The translations under genes were made by a program, and so were the position numbers. From the NCBI GenBank assembly GCA_036005125.1, contig DASYQV010000015.1, positions 1 to 18,528 of the forward strand: a stretch of DNA of 18,528 nt. The letters run 5' to 3'. The notes beneath the pieces were generated by a model. That model saw only the letters and a list, made by a program, of their open reading frames with translations, searched no databases and was not told the DNA's origin. Source of the stretch: DASYQV01 sp036005125 (GTDB lineage Bacteria; Acidobacteriota; Vicinamibacteria; Vicinamibacterales; UBA2999). Of this stretch, positions 6,644 through 14,126 are shown one piece after another (the stretch's first letter is position 1; each line of letters starts with the position of its first letter).

Positions 6644-9085
6644 TCACGTTCTCTTGATACCGTCCAGTCGATCCAGAATCCGGAGAGCCACCAGCTTGGC
6701 CAGCGGCCCTGTGTCTCCGATCGGCCCCACGCAGGTGGGGCACCCATGCTCGCACTCGCACCCCGCAATCAGGTCGCGCGTCCGCGCCAGCAGGTCGTCG
6801 TGCATCGCCCACAACGGCTCGCTGAATCCAATACCACCCGGATAGTTGTCATAGATGAAGATGCGCGGCTCGTCCGACAGCCGTGCCGGCTCGAGGGCGC
6901 CTCGTGCCGGATCGACCTCCTCGCCCAGCTCGCCGCCGCCGATCGAGATACCGATATCGTGTCGATCGCACATCAACAACAGTTGCGCGACCTGGCGCAT
7001 CGCGAACGAGAGGCCCACGACACCGTCGCGGCGGTCGTCGGGCGCGTACGGCAGCGATGCCATGATCCCGCGCGGGACCGTAAGCCAGTATGCGGTCGTG
7101 TGCATCTCCTGTTCGGGCAGGTCGAGCTCGCCGGAGCCGACATTCTCGTTCGTGTAGAACTTGATCTTCTTGAAACCCACCACGCGCGACGACACGTGCA
7201 CTTCGCCTCGCGACTTCGGCGGCTCGTCGGCAAATGCCTCGAGTACGGTGACCTTCGTATACGTGATTGCGTCGGTGTAGTAGTCGCAGTCGATGTGCCG
7301 TACGTACGCCTTGCGTCCGTCGACGTCGAGTCGCTCCACCTGATAGAGCTGTCCCTCCAGGATGTAGATCGCTTTTTCATGCAGCGTGGACGGCCCGCTC
7401 GTGAAGCTCGTCTCGCCGATGACATCGGCGCCGTTGGTCGTATCGATCACCACGAAGTTGTCGGACGAGATCGAGCGCAGGCTGACGGCGTCGGCCGGGT
7501 ACGATTCGCTCGTCCACTGCCACAGTCCCTCGCTGCCCTCGTCCGGGGCCGAACGGTGCACGAAGCCGCTCTCGGCGAGCACGCCAAGCACCTCCTGCAC
7601 ATCGTGCCGCCCGTACGCCTCCGTTGTGGTGAACGGCAGCTCGAACGCGGCGCACTTCACGTGGCCCACGAGGATGTGCAGGTTGTCGGGGTTGATCAGT
7701 GCGTGCTCGGGCGAGGCGTCGAAGAAATACGAAGGGTTTCGGACGACGAACTGATCGAGCGGCGCGCTCGTCGCGACGAGCACTGCCGCCGAGCGCGTGG
7801 TGCGGCGTCCCGCCCGACCTGCGCGCTGCCAGGTTGCCGCGATCGTTCCCGGATAGCCTGCCATGACGCACACGTCCAGCGCGCCGACGTCGATGCCGAG
7901 CTCGAGCGCGTTGGTCGACACCACGGCGCGCACCGATCCTTCACGAAGCCCTTTCTCGATCTCCCGTCGCCGCTGCGGCAGGTATCCGCCGCGATATCCG
8001 CGAATCCGGTCGGCGCTTCCCGGTGCGCTGTCGAAGTCGTCTTTGAGGTACGTCGTGAGGATTTCGGTCGCCAGGCGGCTCTGCGCAAAGACAATGAGCT
8101 GCAGCTGCCGTTTCAGGAACTCCGAGGCGATTCGTCGCGTCTCCGCGAGATACGATCGGCGGATACCGAGTTGGTGGTTGACGACGGGCGGGTTGACGAA
8201 GAGGAAGACCTTCTCGCCCCGCGGCGCGCCGCTCTGCCCCACGAGCTCGAACGGCTGTTCGATGAGCGCCTCGGCGAGCTCGCGCGGGTTGGCGATGGTT
8301 GCCGACGAACAGATGAACGTCGGGCTCGAACCGTAATGGCGGCAGATGCGTTGCAGCCGGCGCAAGACATTCGTGAGATGGCTGCCGAAGACGCCGCGAT
8401 AGGCATGCAGCTCGTCGATGACGACGAAGCGGAGGTTCTCGAAGAGCTTCGCCCAGCGCGGATGATGCGGCAGGATGCCGGAATGGATCATGTCCGGATT
8501 GCTCAGCACCGCGTGGGCGCGGCCGCGGATCGCCCGCCGAGCGTCCTGCGGCGTATCGCCGTCGTACGTGAACGCGCCCACGTCGACGCCGCTTCGACGC
8601 GCGAGCTCGTCCGCCATCTCATGGAGCTCTGCCAGCTGATCCTGTGCGAGCGCCTTCGTCGGAAACACGTAGAGCGCTCGTGTCGACGGGTCGCGCAGGA
8701 TCGTGTTCAGGATGGGCGCGTTGTAGCAGAGCGTCTTACCTGATGCGGTTGGGGTGGTGATGACGACGTGACGCCCCGCAAGGGCGTGTGTGATGGCTTC
8801 GGCCTGATGTGTATACAGCCGGTGGATTCCGCGAGCCTCGAGCACGGCGCGGAGCCGTTCGTCGATGGCGTCGAGAAAAGCCGCGTGCTCCGCTCCACGC
8901 GCGGGCAGACGCCGGATTGCGGTGACCCAGCCGTCCGGGAGGTCCCGACGTTCGAGAGCACCACCGGTGAGGCGATCGAGAACGGTTGTGAGCGCGTGAT
9001 CGCGGGCGGGGTCCGTCCTGGCCGCGGAGGATGCGGCGGGAGGCTGCTCCCCTTCTCTCTTGCGCAAGAGCCACTCGGGAAGCAT
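6644..9085 (-). CDS. mrfA: MrfA/YprA-like DEAH-type superfamily 2 helicase with C-terminal Cys cluster
   Basis: This 813-residue ATP-dependent helicase has motif I TPTASGKT (111-118), motif II DELH (224-227), motif III SSAT (260-263), STNALELGIDVG (motif V, about 390-401) and motif VI QRAGRAGR (420-427). The C-terminal DUF1998/MZB-type region ends in four cysteines, CECEHGCPTC (776-785), expected to bind metal. MrfA of B. subtilis is a 3'-5' DNA helicase acting with MrfB in mitomycin C damage repair. The partner mrfB follows 89 bp downstream on the same strand. I chose ATG 9085. The upstream ATG at 9151 lies in a duplicated 19-bp repeat and ahead of a possible promoter, and would add 22 unconvincing residues. 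No Shine-Dalgarno is visible, which fits a possible leaderless transcript. Confidence 0.92.
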   Translation of the reverse strand: MLPEWLLRKREGEQPPAASSAARTDPARDHALTTVLDRLTGGALERRDLPDGWVTAIRRLPARGAEHAAFLDAIDERLRAVLEARGIHRLYTHQAEAITHALAGRHVVITTPTASGKTLCYNAPILNTILRDPSTRALYVFPTKALAQDQLAELHEMADELARRSGVDVGAFTYDGDTPQDARRAIRGRAHAVLSNPDMIHSGILPHHPRWAKLFENLRFVVIDELHAYRGVFGSHLTNVLRRLQRICRHYGSSPTFICSSATIANPRELAEALIEQPFELVGQSGAPRGEKVFLFVNPPVVNHQLGIRRSYLAETRRIASEFLKRQLQLIVFAQSRLATEILTTYLKDDFDSAPGSADRIRGYRGGYLPQRRREIEKGLREGSVRAVVSTNALELGIDVGALDVCVMAGYPGTIAATWQRAGRAGRRTTRSAAVLVATSAPLDQFVVRNPSYFFDASPEHALINPDNLHILVGHVKCAAFELPFTTTEAYGRHDVQEVLGVLAESGFVHRSAPDEGSEGLWQWTSESYPADAVSLRSISSDNFVVIDTTNGADVIGETSFTSGPSTLHEKAIYILEGQLYQVERLDVDGRKAYVRHIDCDYYTDAITYTKVTVLEAFADEPPKSRGEVHVSSRVVGFKKIKFYTNENVGSGELDLPEQEMHTTAYWLTVPRGIMASLPYAPDDRRDGVVGLSFAMRQVAQLLLMCDRHDIGISIGGGELGEEVDPARGALEPARLSDEPRIFIYDNYPGGIGFSEPLWAMHDDLLARTRDLIAGCECEHGCPTCVGPIGDTGPLAKLVALRILDRLDGIKRT

Positions 9086-9090
9086 TCCGG

Positions 9091-9120
9091 ATGTTAAAGC
9101 GTAGATAAGGCAAAAGTCAA
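9091..9120 (-). promoter_or_regulatory. Possible sigma-70-type promoter of mrfA, leaderless
   Basis: On the minus strand TTGACT (9120-9115) and TAACAT (9096-9091) are separated by 18 bases. Transcription would then start at or within a base or two of ATG 9085. The match is moderate, and the -35 lies within a GTCAAAGG-like unit that resembles the heptamer repeats at 11405-11624. Confidence 0.35.
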
Positions 9121-9134
9121 AGGTACAGCGGTTG

Positions 9135-9173
9135 CGAGTCTCAGCGGGCATAAACGAGTCTCAGCGGGCATAA
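9135..9173. repeat. Two direct 19-bp repeats between divergent genes
   Basis: CGAGTCTCAGCGGGCATAA occurs at 9135-9153 and again, identical, at 9155-9173, one base apart (20-bp period). The pair lies between mrfA and the divergent dehydrogenase gene, ending just before the latter's Shine-Dalgarno. It could be a tandem operator or a recent duplication. Confidence 0.9.
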
Positions 9174-9174
9174 C

Positions 9175-9180
9175 AAGGAG
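9175..9180 (+). promoter_or_regulatory. Shine-Dalgarno AAGGAG setting the dehydrogenase start
   Basis: AAGGAG ends 10 nt before GTG 9191 but only 1 nt before TTG 9182, so GTG 9191 is the likely start of the short-chain dehydrogenase. Confidence 0.75.
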
Positions 9181-9190
9181 ATTGAATAAC

Positions 9191-10216
9191 GTGACTGAGG
9201 GGCAGAAGGCGGTGGCATTGACCGCTGCGGGGGTGGGCGTGCTCCTGTTGGCGCGCGCGTGGAGAAATCGCCGTACGTACGACTTCGCTGGAAAAGTCGT
9301 CGTGATTACCGGCGGGTCACGCGGTCTCGGACTCGTGATGGCGCGTGATCTGGCGAGCGAGGGCGCGAAGCTCGTCCTCGTCGCCCGCCACGAAGACGAG
9401 CTGGAGCGCGCGGCCGATGATCTCCGCCTGCAACAGCCGTCGGCCGAGGTGCTGACGATTACTGCCGACATTCGCAGGCGCCATGACGCCGAACAGTCGG
9501 TTGCGCGGGCGATCGAGCGTTTCGGACGCGTCGACGTCCTCGTTAACAACGCGGGCATCATCCAGGTCGGGCCCCTCGATCATATGAAGCTGTCCGATTA
9601 CGAAGACGCGATGAACACGCACTTCTGGGGACCGCTCTACATGGTGCTCGCATCGGTCCCCCACATGCGTCGCCACGGCGAGGGACGCATCGTGAACATC
9701 TCGTCGATCGGGGGACGGATTTCCGTGCCGCACCTGGTGCCGTACTGTGCGAGCAAGTTCGCCTTGACCGGACTCTCCGACGGCCTTCACGCCGAACTGA
9801 TCCGCGAGGGGATCCTCGTCACCACCGTCTGTCCGGGCCTGATGCGGACCGGCTCGCCGGTGAATGCGATGTTCAAGGGCAAACGGCCCCAGGAATACGC
9901 GTGGTTCGCTATTTCGGACTCGCTCCCCCTGGCGAGCATCGACGCCGATCGCGCCGCGCGTCAGATCATCGCGGCGTGTCGTCGCGGCGACGCCGAGTTG
10001 ATCATCACGGTGCAGGCCAGGCTGGCCGTGCTGGCGCGCGATCTCGCGCCGGAGCTGTTCGCGGATGCGATGGCGCTGATGAACCGCCTGCTGCCCTCTC
10101 CGACGGATGCCGATGGCGATCGGGCGCGCCAAGGCCGGGAGAGTGAATCGAGATGGGCGCCGTCGCCGCTCACGGCGTCCACCTACAAAGCGGCGGACGA
10201 CAACAACGAGCTCTAA
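9191..10216 (+). CDS. Membrane-anchored short-chain dehydrogenase/reductase (SDR)
   Basis: This 341-residue protein has an N-terminal hydrophobic helix (about 7-24, AVALTAAGVGVLLLARAW) followed by WRNRR, suggesting an inner-membrane anchor with the enzyme on the cytoplasmic side. The Rossmann domain shows the classical SDR signatures: cofactor loop TGGSRGLG (40-47), NNAG (119-122), catalytic Ser171/172 and Tyr185-x3-Lys189 (YCASK). Arg66 after the second strand (VARHEDEL) may favour NADP(H). The C-terminus (about 300-341) is a polar extension. The reaction is an NAD(P)-dependent alcohol/ketone conversion; the substrate cannot be told. It is divergent from mrfA and convergent with the SRPBCC gene. 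The fold-back arm at 10219 begins two bases after its stop codon, which may end its transcript. Confidence 0.92.
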   Translation: MTEGQKAVALTAAGVGVLLLARAWRNRRTYDFAGKVVVITGGSRGLGLVMARDLASEGAKLVLVARHEDELERAADDLRLQQPSAEVLTITADIRRRHDAEQSVARAIERFGRVDVLVNNAGIIQVGPLDHMKLSDYEDAMNTHFWGPLYMVLASVPHMRRHGEGRIVNISSIGGRISVPHLVPYCASKFALTGLSDGLHAELIREGILVTTVCPGLMRTGSPVNAMFKGKRPQEYAWFAISDSLPLASIDADRAARQIIAACRRGDAELIITVQARLAVLARDLAPELFADAMALMNRLLPSPTDADGDRARQGRESESRWAPSPLTASTYKAADDNNEL

Positions 10217-10218
10217 TC

Positions 10219-10307
10219 ATTTGTGATTTGCGATTTGCGATTTGTGATTTGGCCCGCGCGGCCTCGATTCGGTTACCAATCACAATCGCAAATCCCAAAT
10301 CACAAAT
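10219..10307. repeat. Heptamer-armed fold-back immediately after the dehydrogenase stop
   Basis: The left arm (10219-10252) is four tandem 7-bp units ATTTGTG, ATTTGCG, ATTTGCG, ATTTGTG plus ATTTGG. The right arm (about 10278-10307) is its imperfect reverse complement (CAATCACAATCGC...CCCAAATCACAAAT). The loop is about 25 GC-rich bases. In RNA this would be a long AT-rich hairpin at the end of the dehydrogenase message. Confidence 0.85.
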
Positions 10308-10318
10308 TAGATGCTGGT

Positions 10319-10419
10319 CTAACCAGCCGAGGGACTCTGCCCCGGTCCGGGGTCCCCACGCGCGTTTTTGGCGCGTTGGGGTGGAAGATATCAAGGGGCG
10401 GAGCCCCTTGGCTGGTTAG
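10319..10419. repeat. 101-bp fold-back element overlapping the SRPBCC stop codon
   Basis: The ends are CTAACCAGCC (10319-10328) and GGCTGGTTAG (10410-10419), and pairing continues inward for about 25 bp with a few mismatches. The interior holds CCCCGG-T-CCGGGG (10340-10352), AAGGGGC-GGA-GCCCCTT and an apical ACGCGC/GCGCGT hairpin with loop GTTTTTG. It starts 11 bp after the heptamer element. The TAA of the SRPBCC gene (10416-10418) is part of the right end. It resembles a MITE-like or REP-like element; no target duplication is visible. Confidence 0.85.
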
Positions 10420-11156
10420 CTGCGTCCCTCCATGACCTCCTTGAACCGCCGGAGATCCTCGCGAACCTGGATGTTGGGTTCTTCACCGAAGAGCCACGCG
10501 ACGGCCGCACCGACCTTGCCTGCCGGCGGGTTGTACTGGAAGTGCACGCGCACGACGGTTCCACGCGGCGCGCTCTCGAAGGTCACCGAACCTGCCGTCG
10601 AGACCATTGAGCCTTCGAGCGACTGCCACGCGATCACCTTGTTTGGAATGTCGTTGATGATCCGCGCATCCCATTCGACCTTGGTACCCGCGGGCCCCTT
10701 CGCCACCCAGTGGGAGATCCCTCCCTCGCGCTGCGCGACCGATTCGAGATGATTCATGAACCGGGGCAGGTTCTCGAGGTTGCGCCAGAAGCGATAGACC
10801 TCGGTGACGGGACGTTCGATCGTGATCCACTCCTCGACGTGAATGCCGGCGGCGCCGCCGAGCTGAGCGCGCGTATCGGAGCCGCGGTCTGCAACGGTGG
10901 TGTGACCGTTGCCGCTGCGGTTGCCTGTGATCGCCGCTTTGATCGCGCAGTGTCCGGTCGCACCTCGGTAGAGCAGTGCCGCGCCCGCCAGTGCCGCAGC
11001 GCCCCCCGGGGCCGACCGGCGCTTGAGCCCGTAGGCGGCCAACGCGCCACCCGCCACCATCGAGACCCATCGTTCGACGCGGCCGACGTTGGTGCCTGAT
11101 CTACGCGAGGTCTCCGTTTCGGTCCACCGCTCCCGGTCCATTGTTGCAACGGCCAT
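10416..11156 (-). CDS. DUF2892-like membrane segment fused to SRPBCC (cyclase/dehydrase-type) domain
   Basis: This 246-residue protein has two short hydrophobic segments at about 27-43 (VERWVSMVAGGALAAYG) and 52-66 (AALAGAALLYRG), with a GATGHC motif like DUF2892/YgaP-type membrane modules. An SRPBCC/polyketide-cyclase-like ligand-binding domain follows from about residue 105 to 240 (IHVEEWITIERPVTEVYRFWRNLENLPRFM...). Such proteins are widespread and uncharacterised; the ligand is unknown. I chose ATG 11156 because GGAGG (11162-11166) is 5 nt upstream; ATG 11159 would be only 2 nt away. The protein ends FKEVMEGRS with its TAA supplied by the fold-back element. As I recall the family, homologues carry a short Gly/Thr-rich tail after this point, so the end may be trimmed. 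Confidence 0.85.
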   Translation of the reverse strand: MAVATMDRERWTETETSRRSGTNVGRVERWVSMVAGGALAAYGLKRRSAPGGAAALAGAALLYRGATGHCAIKAAITGNRSGNGHTTVADRGSDTRAQLGGAAGIHVEEWITIERPVTEVYRFWRNLENLPRFMNHLESVAQREGGISHWVAKGPAGTKVEWDARIINDIPNKVIAWQSLEGSMVSTAGSVTFESAPRGTVVRVHFQYNPPAGKVGAAVAWLFGEEPNIQVREDLRRFKEVMEGRS

Positions 11157-11166
11157 CATTTCCTCC

Positions 11167-11404
11167 CCTGTTTCTTGCTGAGATCGTCGACGAACGAGCT
11201 CGTCCACACCCTGCCGAGGTACGCGCCGCTCTGTAATCGAGCGATGCGCACGTGGAAGCGCTGTTCGTCATCTGTAGTGAGTTCCGCCTCGGAAGCCAAC
11301 CGAACCCATGTGAGTCAGAGGAGGGAGAGCAGGAGTTGTGCCGGGGTGTGGGCGATGCCGATCGGCTTAATGGGTTACATGCCCCAGCAGGGTCTCAGCC
11401 CGTA
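11167..11404. other. Intergenic stretch with no recognised feature
   Basis: This region is upstream of the SRPBCC gene. It should hold that gene's promoter, but I cannot point to a convincing -35/-10 pair, RNA gene or conserved small frame. Open frames here run into the downstream repeats and are not credible. Confidence 0.5.
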
Positions 11405-11624
11405 GGTCAAAGGTCAAAGGGCAAAGGGCAAAGGTCAGGGCAAAGGTCTAAGTCTCAGGTTTACGTCTCAGGTCTACGTCTCAGGTCTACGTCTCAGATC
11501 TACGTCTCAGGTCCACGTCTCAGGTGTGCCTGCAGACCTAGACCTGGGACCTGCACCTGCAACCTATACGTTTGACTTCACCTTTGACCTTTGCCCTTTG
11601 ACCTTTGACCTTTGACCTTTGACC
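11405..11624. repeat. 220-bp nested repeat: heptamer inverted arms around 13-bp tandem repeats
   Basis: The left arm (11405-11448) is built of GGTCAAA/GGGCAAA heptamers. The right arm (11571-11624) contains six consecutive CCTTTGA/CCTTTGC units (11581-11622), the reverse complement. Between them are six 13-bp repeats of CTACGTCTCAGGT (11448-11525) and a run of GACCTG/CACCTG-like units (11534-11565) partly complementary to them. The right arm lies 12 bp beyond the kinase stop codon, so it would form the 3' end of that message. Confidence 0.92.
11448..11525. repeat. Six tandem 13-bp repeats
   Basis: The six units, each of the form CTACGTCTCAGGT, start at 11448, 11461, 11474, 11487, 11500 and 11513. 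Changes are confined mainly to the first three bases, with one GGT to GAT change. They form the loop of the larger element at 11405-11624. Confidence 0.95.
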
Positions 11625-11636
11625 CGACCCCAGCGA

Positions 11637-14063
11637 TTACGTGATACCGGCAACGAAGGCGGGGTCGTCGCGCACGCGGGCGAAGTCCGGATCGCGCGGC
11701 AGCCGCCAGAGCGTGAACGCCCTCAGGCGCGTGAGTGGCAGGTTGAGGTGCTTCAAGGTGTTCTGCACGTCTCCGCGCTGCGCGTACACCGCGGCGACGT
11801 AATAGCGCGTGGCGGGATCGTCGGCGCCAGCAGCCAGTCGATTCTGCAGTCCCTGAATCGACAGGTTCCCGAACCGCTCCGCGTCGTCGTGCTGTCCGCG
11901 CGCACCCTGCACCGCGCTGAGCTTCTGATGCAGCTCGATGAGCGTCCGATCGCGCAACGCGTGATCGGTCGTCGCCAGGAACTCGAGCTCCTTGCGATAC
12001 TCCCCGTACGCCTCGTCGTGCCGACCGCGGAGATAGTGGACATGTCCGAGCCGCGTGTGCCCGCCGATGATCAGCAAGCCTTCGATGCCGGAGATCGCGC
12101 GCTCCTGCAGCGCAATGGCGTTTCGCGCCGATTCAGCGGCCGCGTCGAGCTCGCCGTTGAGCGACTCGAGCAACGAGAGCTGCAGATACGCGTACCCGGC
12201 TTCGGAATTCAGGCCGATTGCATGACGGAGGTGCTCGATGGCTCGCGGGACATCACCTTTGCCCATCCAGAACGCCCGGCCCAACGCGATGTGCGCGTCG
12301 GCGTTGTCCGGCTCGAGACGCAGGGCTTCCTCCATCGAGGCAATGCCCTCGTTGATTCGTCCGAGCATCACGAGCGCCGCTCCGAGCCACGTGTGCGCCT
12401 GAACGAGCGACGGCTTCAGGTTGATGGCGCGGCGCAGGTACTCGGTGGCCTTGACCGCCAGCTCGGTCATGCCGAGGAACCCTCCCTTGAGCTGGTACGC
12501 CCCGCCGAGCGCCGACCACGCGGCTGCGTACGCGGGATCGAGCGTGGTGGCCTTCTCGAACAACGCGATGGCGCGATCCATGGCCTCACGGCTTGCCGCC
12601 CGCATGTTGAGCAGCCCGCGCGAGTAGGCCTCGAACGCCTCCATCGACCGCGTCTCATCGCGCTCGATCGCCACAGCCTCATCGCGCCCGACCTTCAAGT
12701 CCAGGCCGCGGCTGAGCTCGAAGACGATCCGGTCCTGCAACTCGAAGAGCTCATCGATGCTGCCGTCGATCTTCACCGTCTTGCGCAGCGCACCCGTCAG
12801 CACCTCGATCACCTGGGCGGTAATCCGGATGCGGCGCCCGAGACGCTGGTACGCCCCACCGACCACCCACCACGCCCCGAGCCGTCGTCCGAGGTCGATG
12901 GCGACGCGGTCGTCGTTTGCGTCGGGTGCCGCCGCGATCGTTTTGAGCGTCTCGAAGATCTGCGCCCGGCCGATGACTGACAGGTGAAGCACGTTCTTGA
13001 GGTCGTTCGTCACGGTCTCGGCAATGCCGCTGCCAATCCAGTCGTCGGATGCCTCGCGCGTGAGGTTGGCAAACGTCATCACCGCAATCGATCGCTCGCC
13101 CTGCGCTTCGACGCGCGGCCGCGGACCCTCCGAGGGCGAGGACGGCGCTGCAGCAGGGACGAGCAGCGACGTCGACTCGAGTGCCTCGAGACGACGAGTG
13201 AGGTTGTGCAGATCGATGTAGAGCTCACGCGCGGACTGATAGCGGAACTCGGGTCTCTTCTGCAGCGACTTGCGCACGATGGTGTCGAGCTCCGGCGGCG
13301 TCGAGTAGTTGAAGCGAGCGAGCGCCTCCGGCTCGGCGTGCAGGATGCGGTCGGAGACCTCCGTGATGGTCTCGCCCGTGAACGGCAGGCGCCCGGCGAT
13401 CATTTCGTAAATCACGACCCCGAGCGCGAACAGGTCGACCCGGTAATCGATGGGTCCGCCCAGCAGCTGCTCGGGAGCCATGTAAGCGACCGTGCCGATC
13501 ACCAGCCCCGGCGAGGTCACCTGCAGCGCCGTGATATCCAGCGGTCGTGCGCCGTCCGGCGGGTCCTGGAATTTCGCGAGCCCGAAGTCGAGCACTTTCA
13601 CGAGCCCGCGGCGCGTCAGAATCAGGTTTGCGCTCTTGATGTCGCGATGGATGATGTTCTGCGAGTGCGCCTCATCCAGCGCGTCGGCCACCTGCGACGC
13701 CACATCCACGGATTCCCTGACCGGGACCGGACCGCGCGCGATGCGGTTCGCGAGCAGCTCGCCCTCCACATATTCCATGGCGATGAACAGCGAGTCGCCG
13801 TACTCGAGCAGATCGTACGTGACCGCGATGTTGGGCGATCGCAGGAGCGACGCCGCGCGCGCCTCGCGAATCATCCGCGCCCGGCTCTCCTCGTCACGCT
13901 GCGCCGAGGGAGCCAGAAACTTGAGCGCCACCTGCCGGCCGAGGCGTGTGTCTTCGGCGAGATACACTTCACCCATTCCCCCGGTGCCGAGCCGGTGGCC
14001 GACGCGATAGTGGAGCACGAGCTTGCCTGTGAGCGACGCGGACGCCTGCGCCATCGCGTTCAT
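11637..14063 (-). CDS. Serine/threonine protein kinase with TolB-like and TPR regions
   Basis: This 808-residue Hanks-type kinase has glycine loop GTGGMG (26-31), ATP-anchoring Lys48 (VALKFL), catalytic HRDIKSAN (139-146, Asp141 and Asn146; Ser where Pro is usual), DFG (159-161) and APE (197-199). After a Pro/Ser linker (about 300-320), residues about 323-445 resemble the TolB-like domain found in bacterial kinases and cyclases (SIAVMTFANL...DWIGSGIAE...RRIRITAQVIE). TPR-like repeats fill about 470-770. I see no transmembrane helix, unlike many kinases of this type, so it should be cytoplasmic. It likely relays a signal by protein-protein contacts; the substrate is unknown. It lies 63 bp after the acetamidase-like gene on the same strand, so may be the third gene of that operon. 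No Shine-Dalgarno is visible before ATG 14063; ATG 14054 is an alternative. Confidence 0.93.
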   Translation of the reverse strand: MNAMAQASASLTGKLVLHYRVGHRLGTGGMGEVYLAEDTRLGRQVALKFLAPSAQRDEESRARMIREARAASLLRSPNIAVTYDLLEYGDSLFIAMEYVEGELLANRIARGPVPVRESVDVASQVADALDEAHSQNIIHRDIKSANLILTRRGLVKVLDFGLAKFQDPPDGARPLDITALQVTSPGLVIGTVAYMAPEQLLGGPIDYRVDLFALGVVIYEMIAGRLPFTGETITEVSDRILHAEPEALARFNYSTPPELDTIVRKSLQKRPEFRYQSARELYIDLHNLTRRLEALESTSLLVPAAAPSSPSEGPRPRVEAQGERSIAVMTFANLTREASDDWIGSGIAETVTNDLKNVLHLSVIGRAQIFETLKTIAAAPDANDDRVAIDLGRRLGAWWVVGGAYQRLGRRIRITAQVIEVLTGALRKTVKIDGSIDELFELQDRIVFELSRGLDLKVGRDEAVAIERDETRSMEAFEAYSRGLLNMRAASREAMDRAIALFEKATTLDPAYAAAWSALGGAYQLKGGFLGMTELAVKATEYLRRAINLKPSLVQAHTWLGAALVMLGRINEGIASMEEALRLEPDNADAHIALGRAFWMGKGDVPRAIEHLRHAIGLNSEAGYAYLQLSLLESLNGELDAAAESARNAIALQERAISGIEGLLIIGGHTRLGHVHYLRGRHDEAYGEYRKELEFLATTDHALRDRTLIELHQKLSAVQGARGQHDDAERFGNLSIQGLQNRLAAGADDPATRYYVAAVYAQRGDVQNTLKHLNLPLTRLRAFTLWRLPRDPDFARVRDDPAFVAGIT

Positions 14064-14126
14064 TGTATGTTGGACGCCGCCCTGGCCCGGCGCGATGCAG
14101 GCGGACCGTCTATTTCGGAAAGACCG

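Noticed and set aside
6500..8743. 747-codon open frame on the plus strand
   Set aside because: It lies opposite mrfA and its product has no domain-like features, while mrfA carries all helicase motifs.
11448..11525. CRISPR-like array
   Set aside because: The 13-bp units are directly adjacent with no unique spacers and no cas genes nearby; this is a plain tandem repeat.
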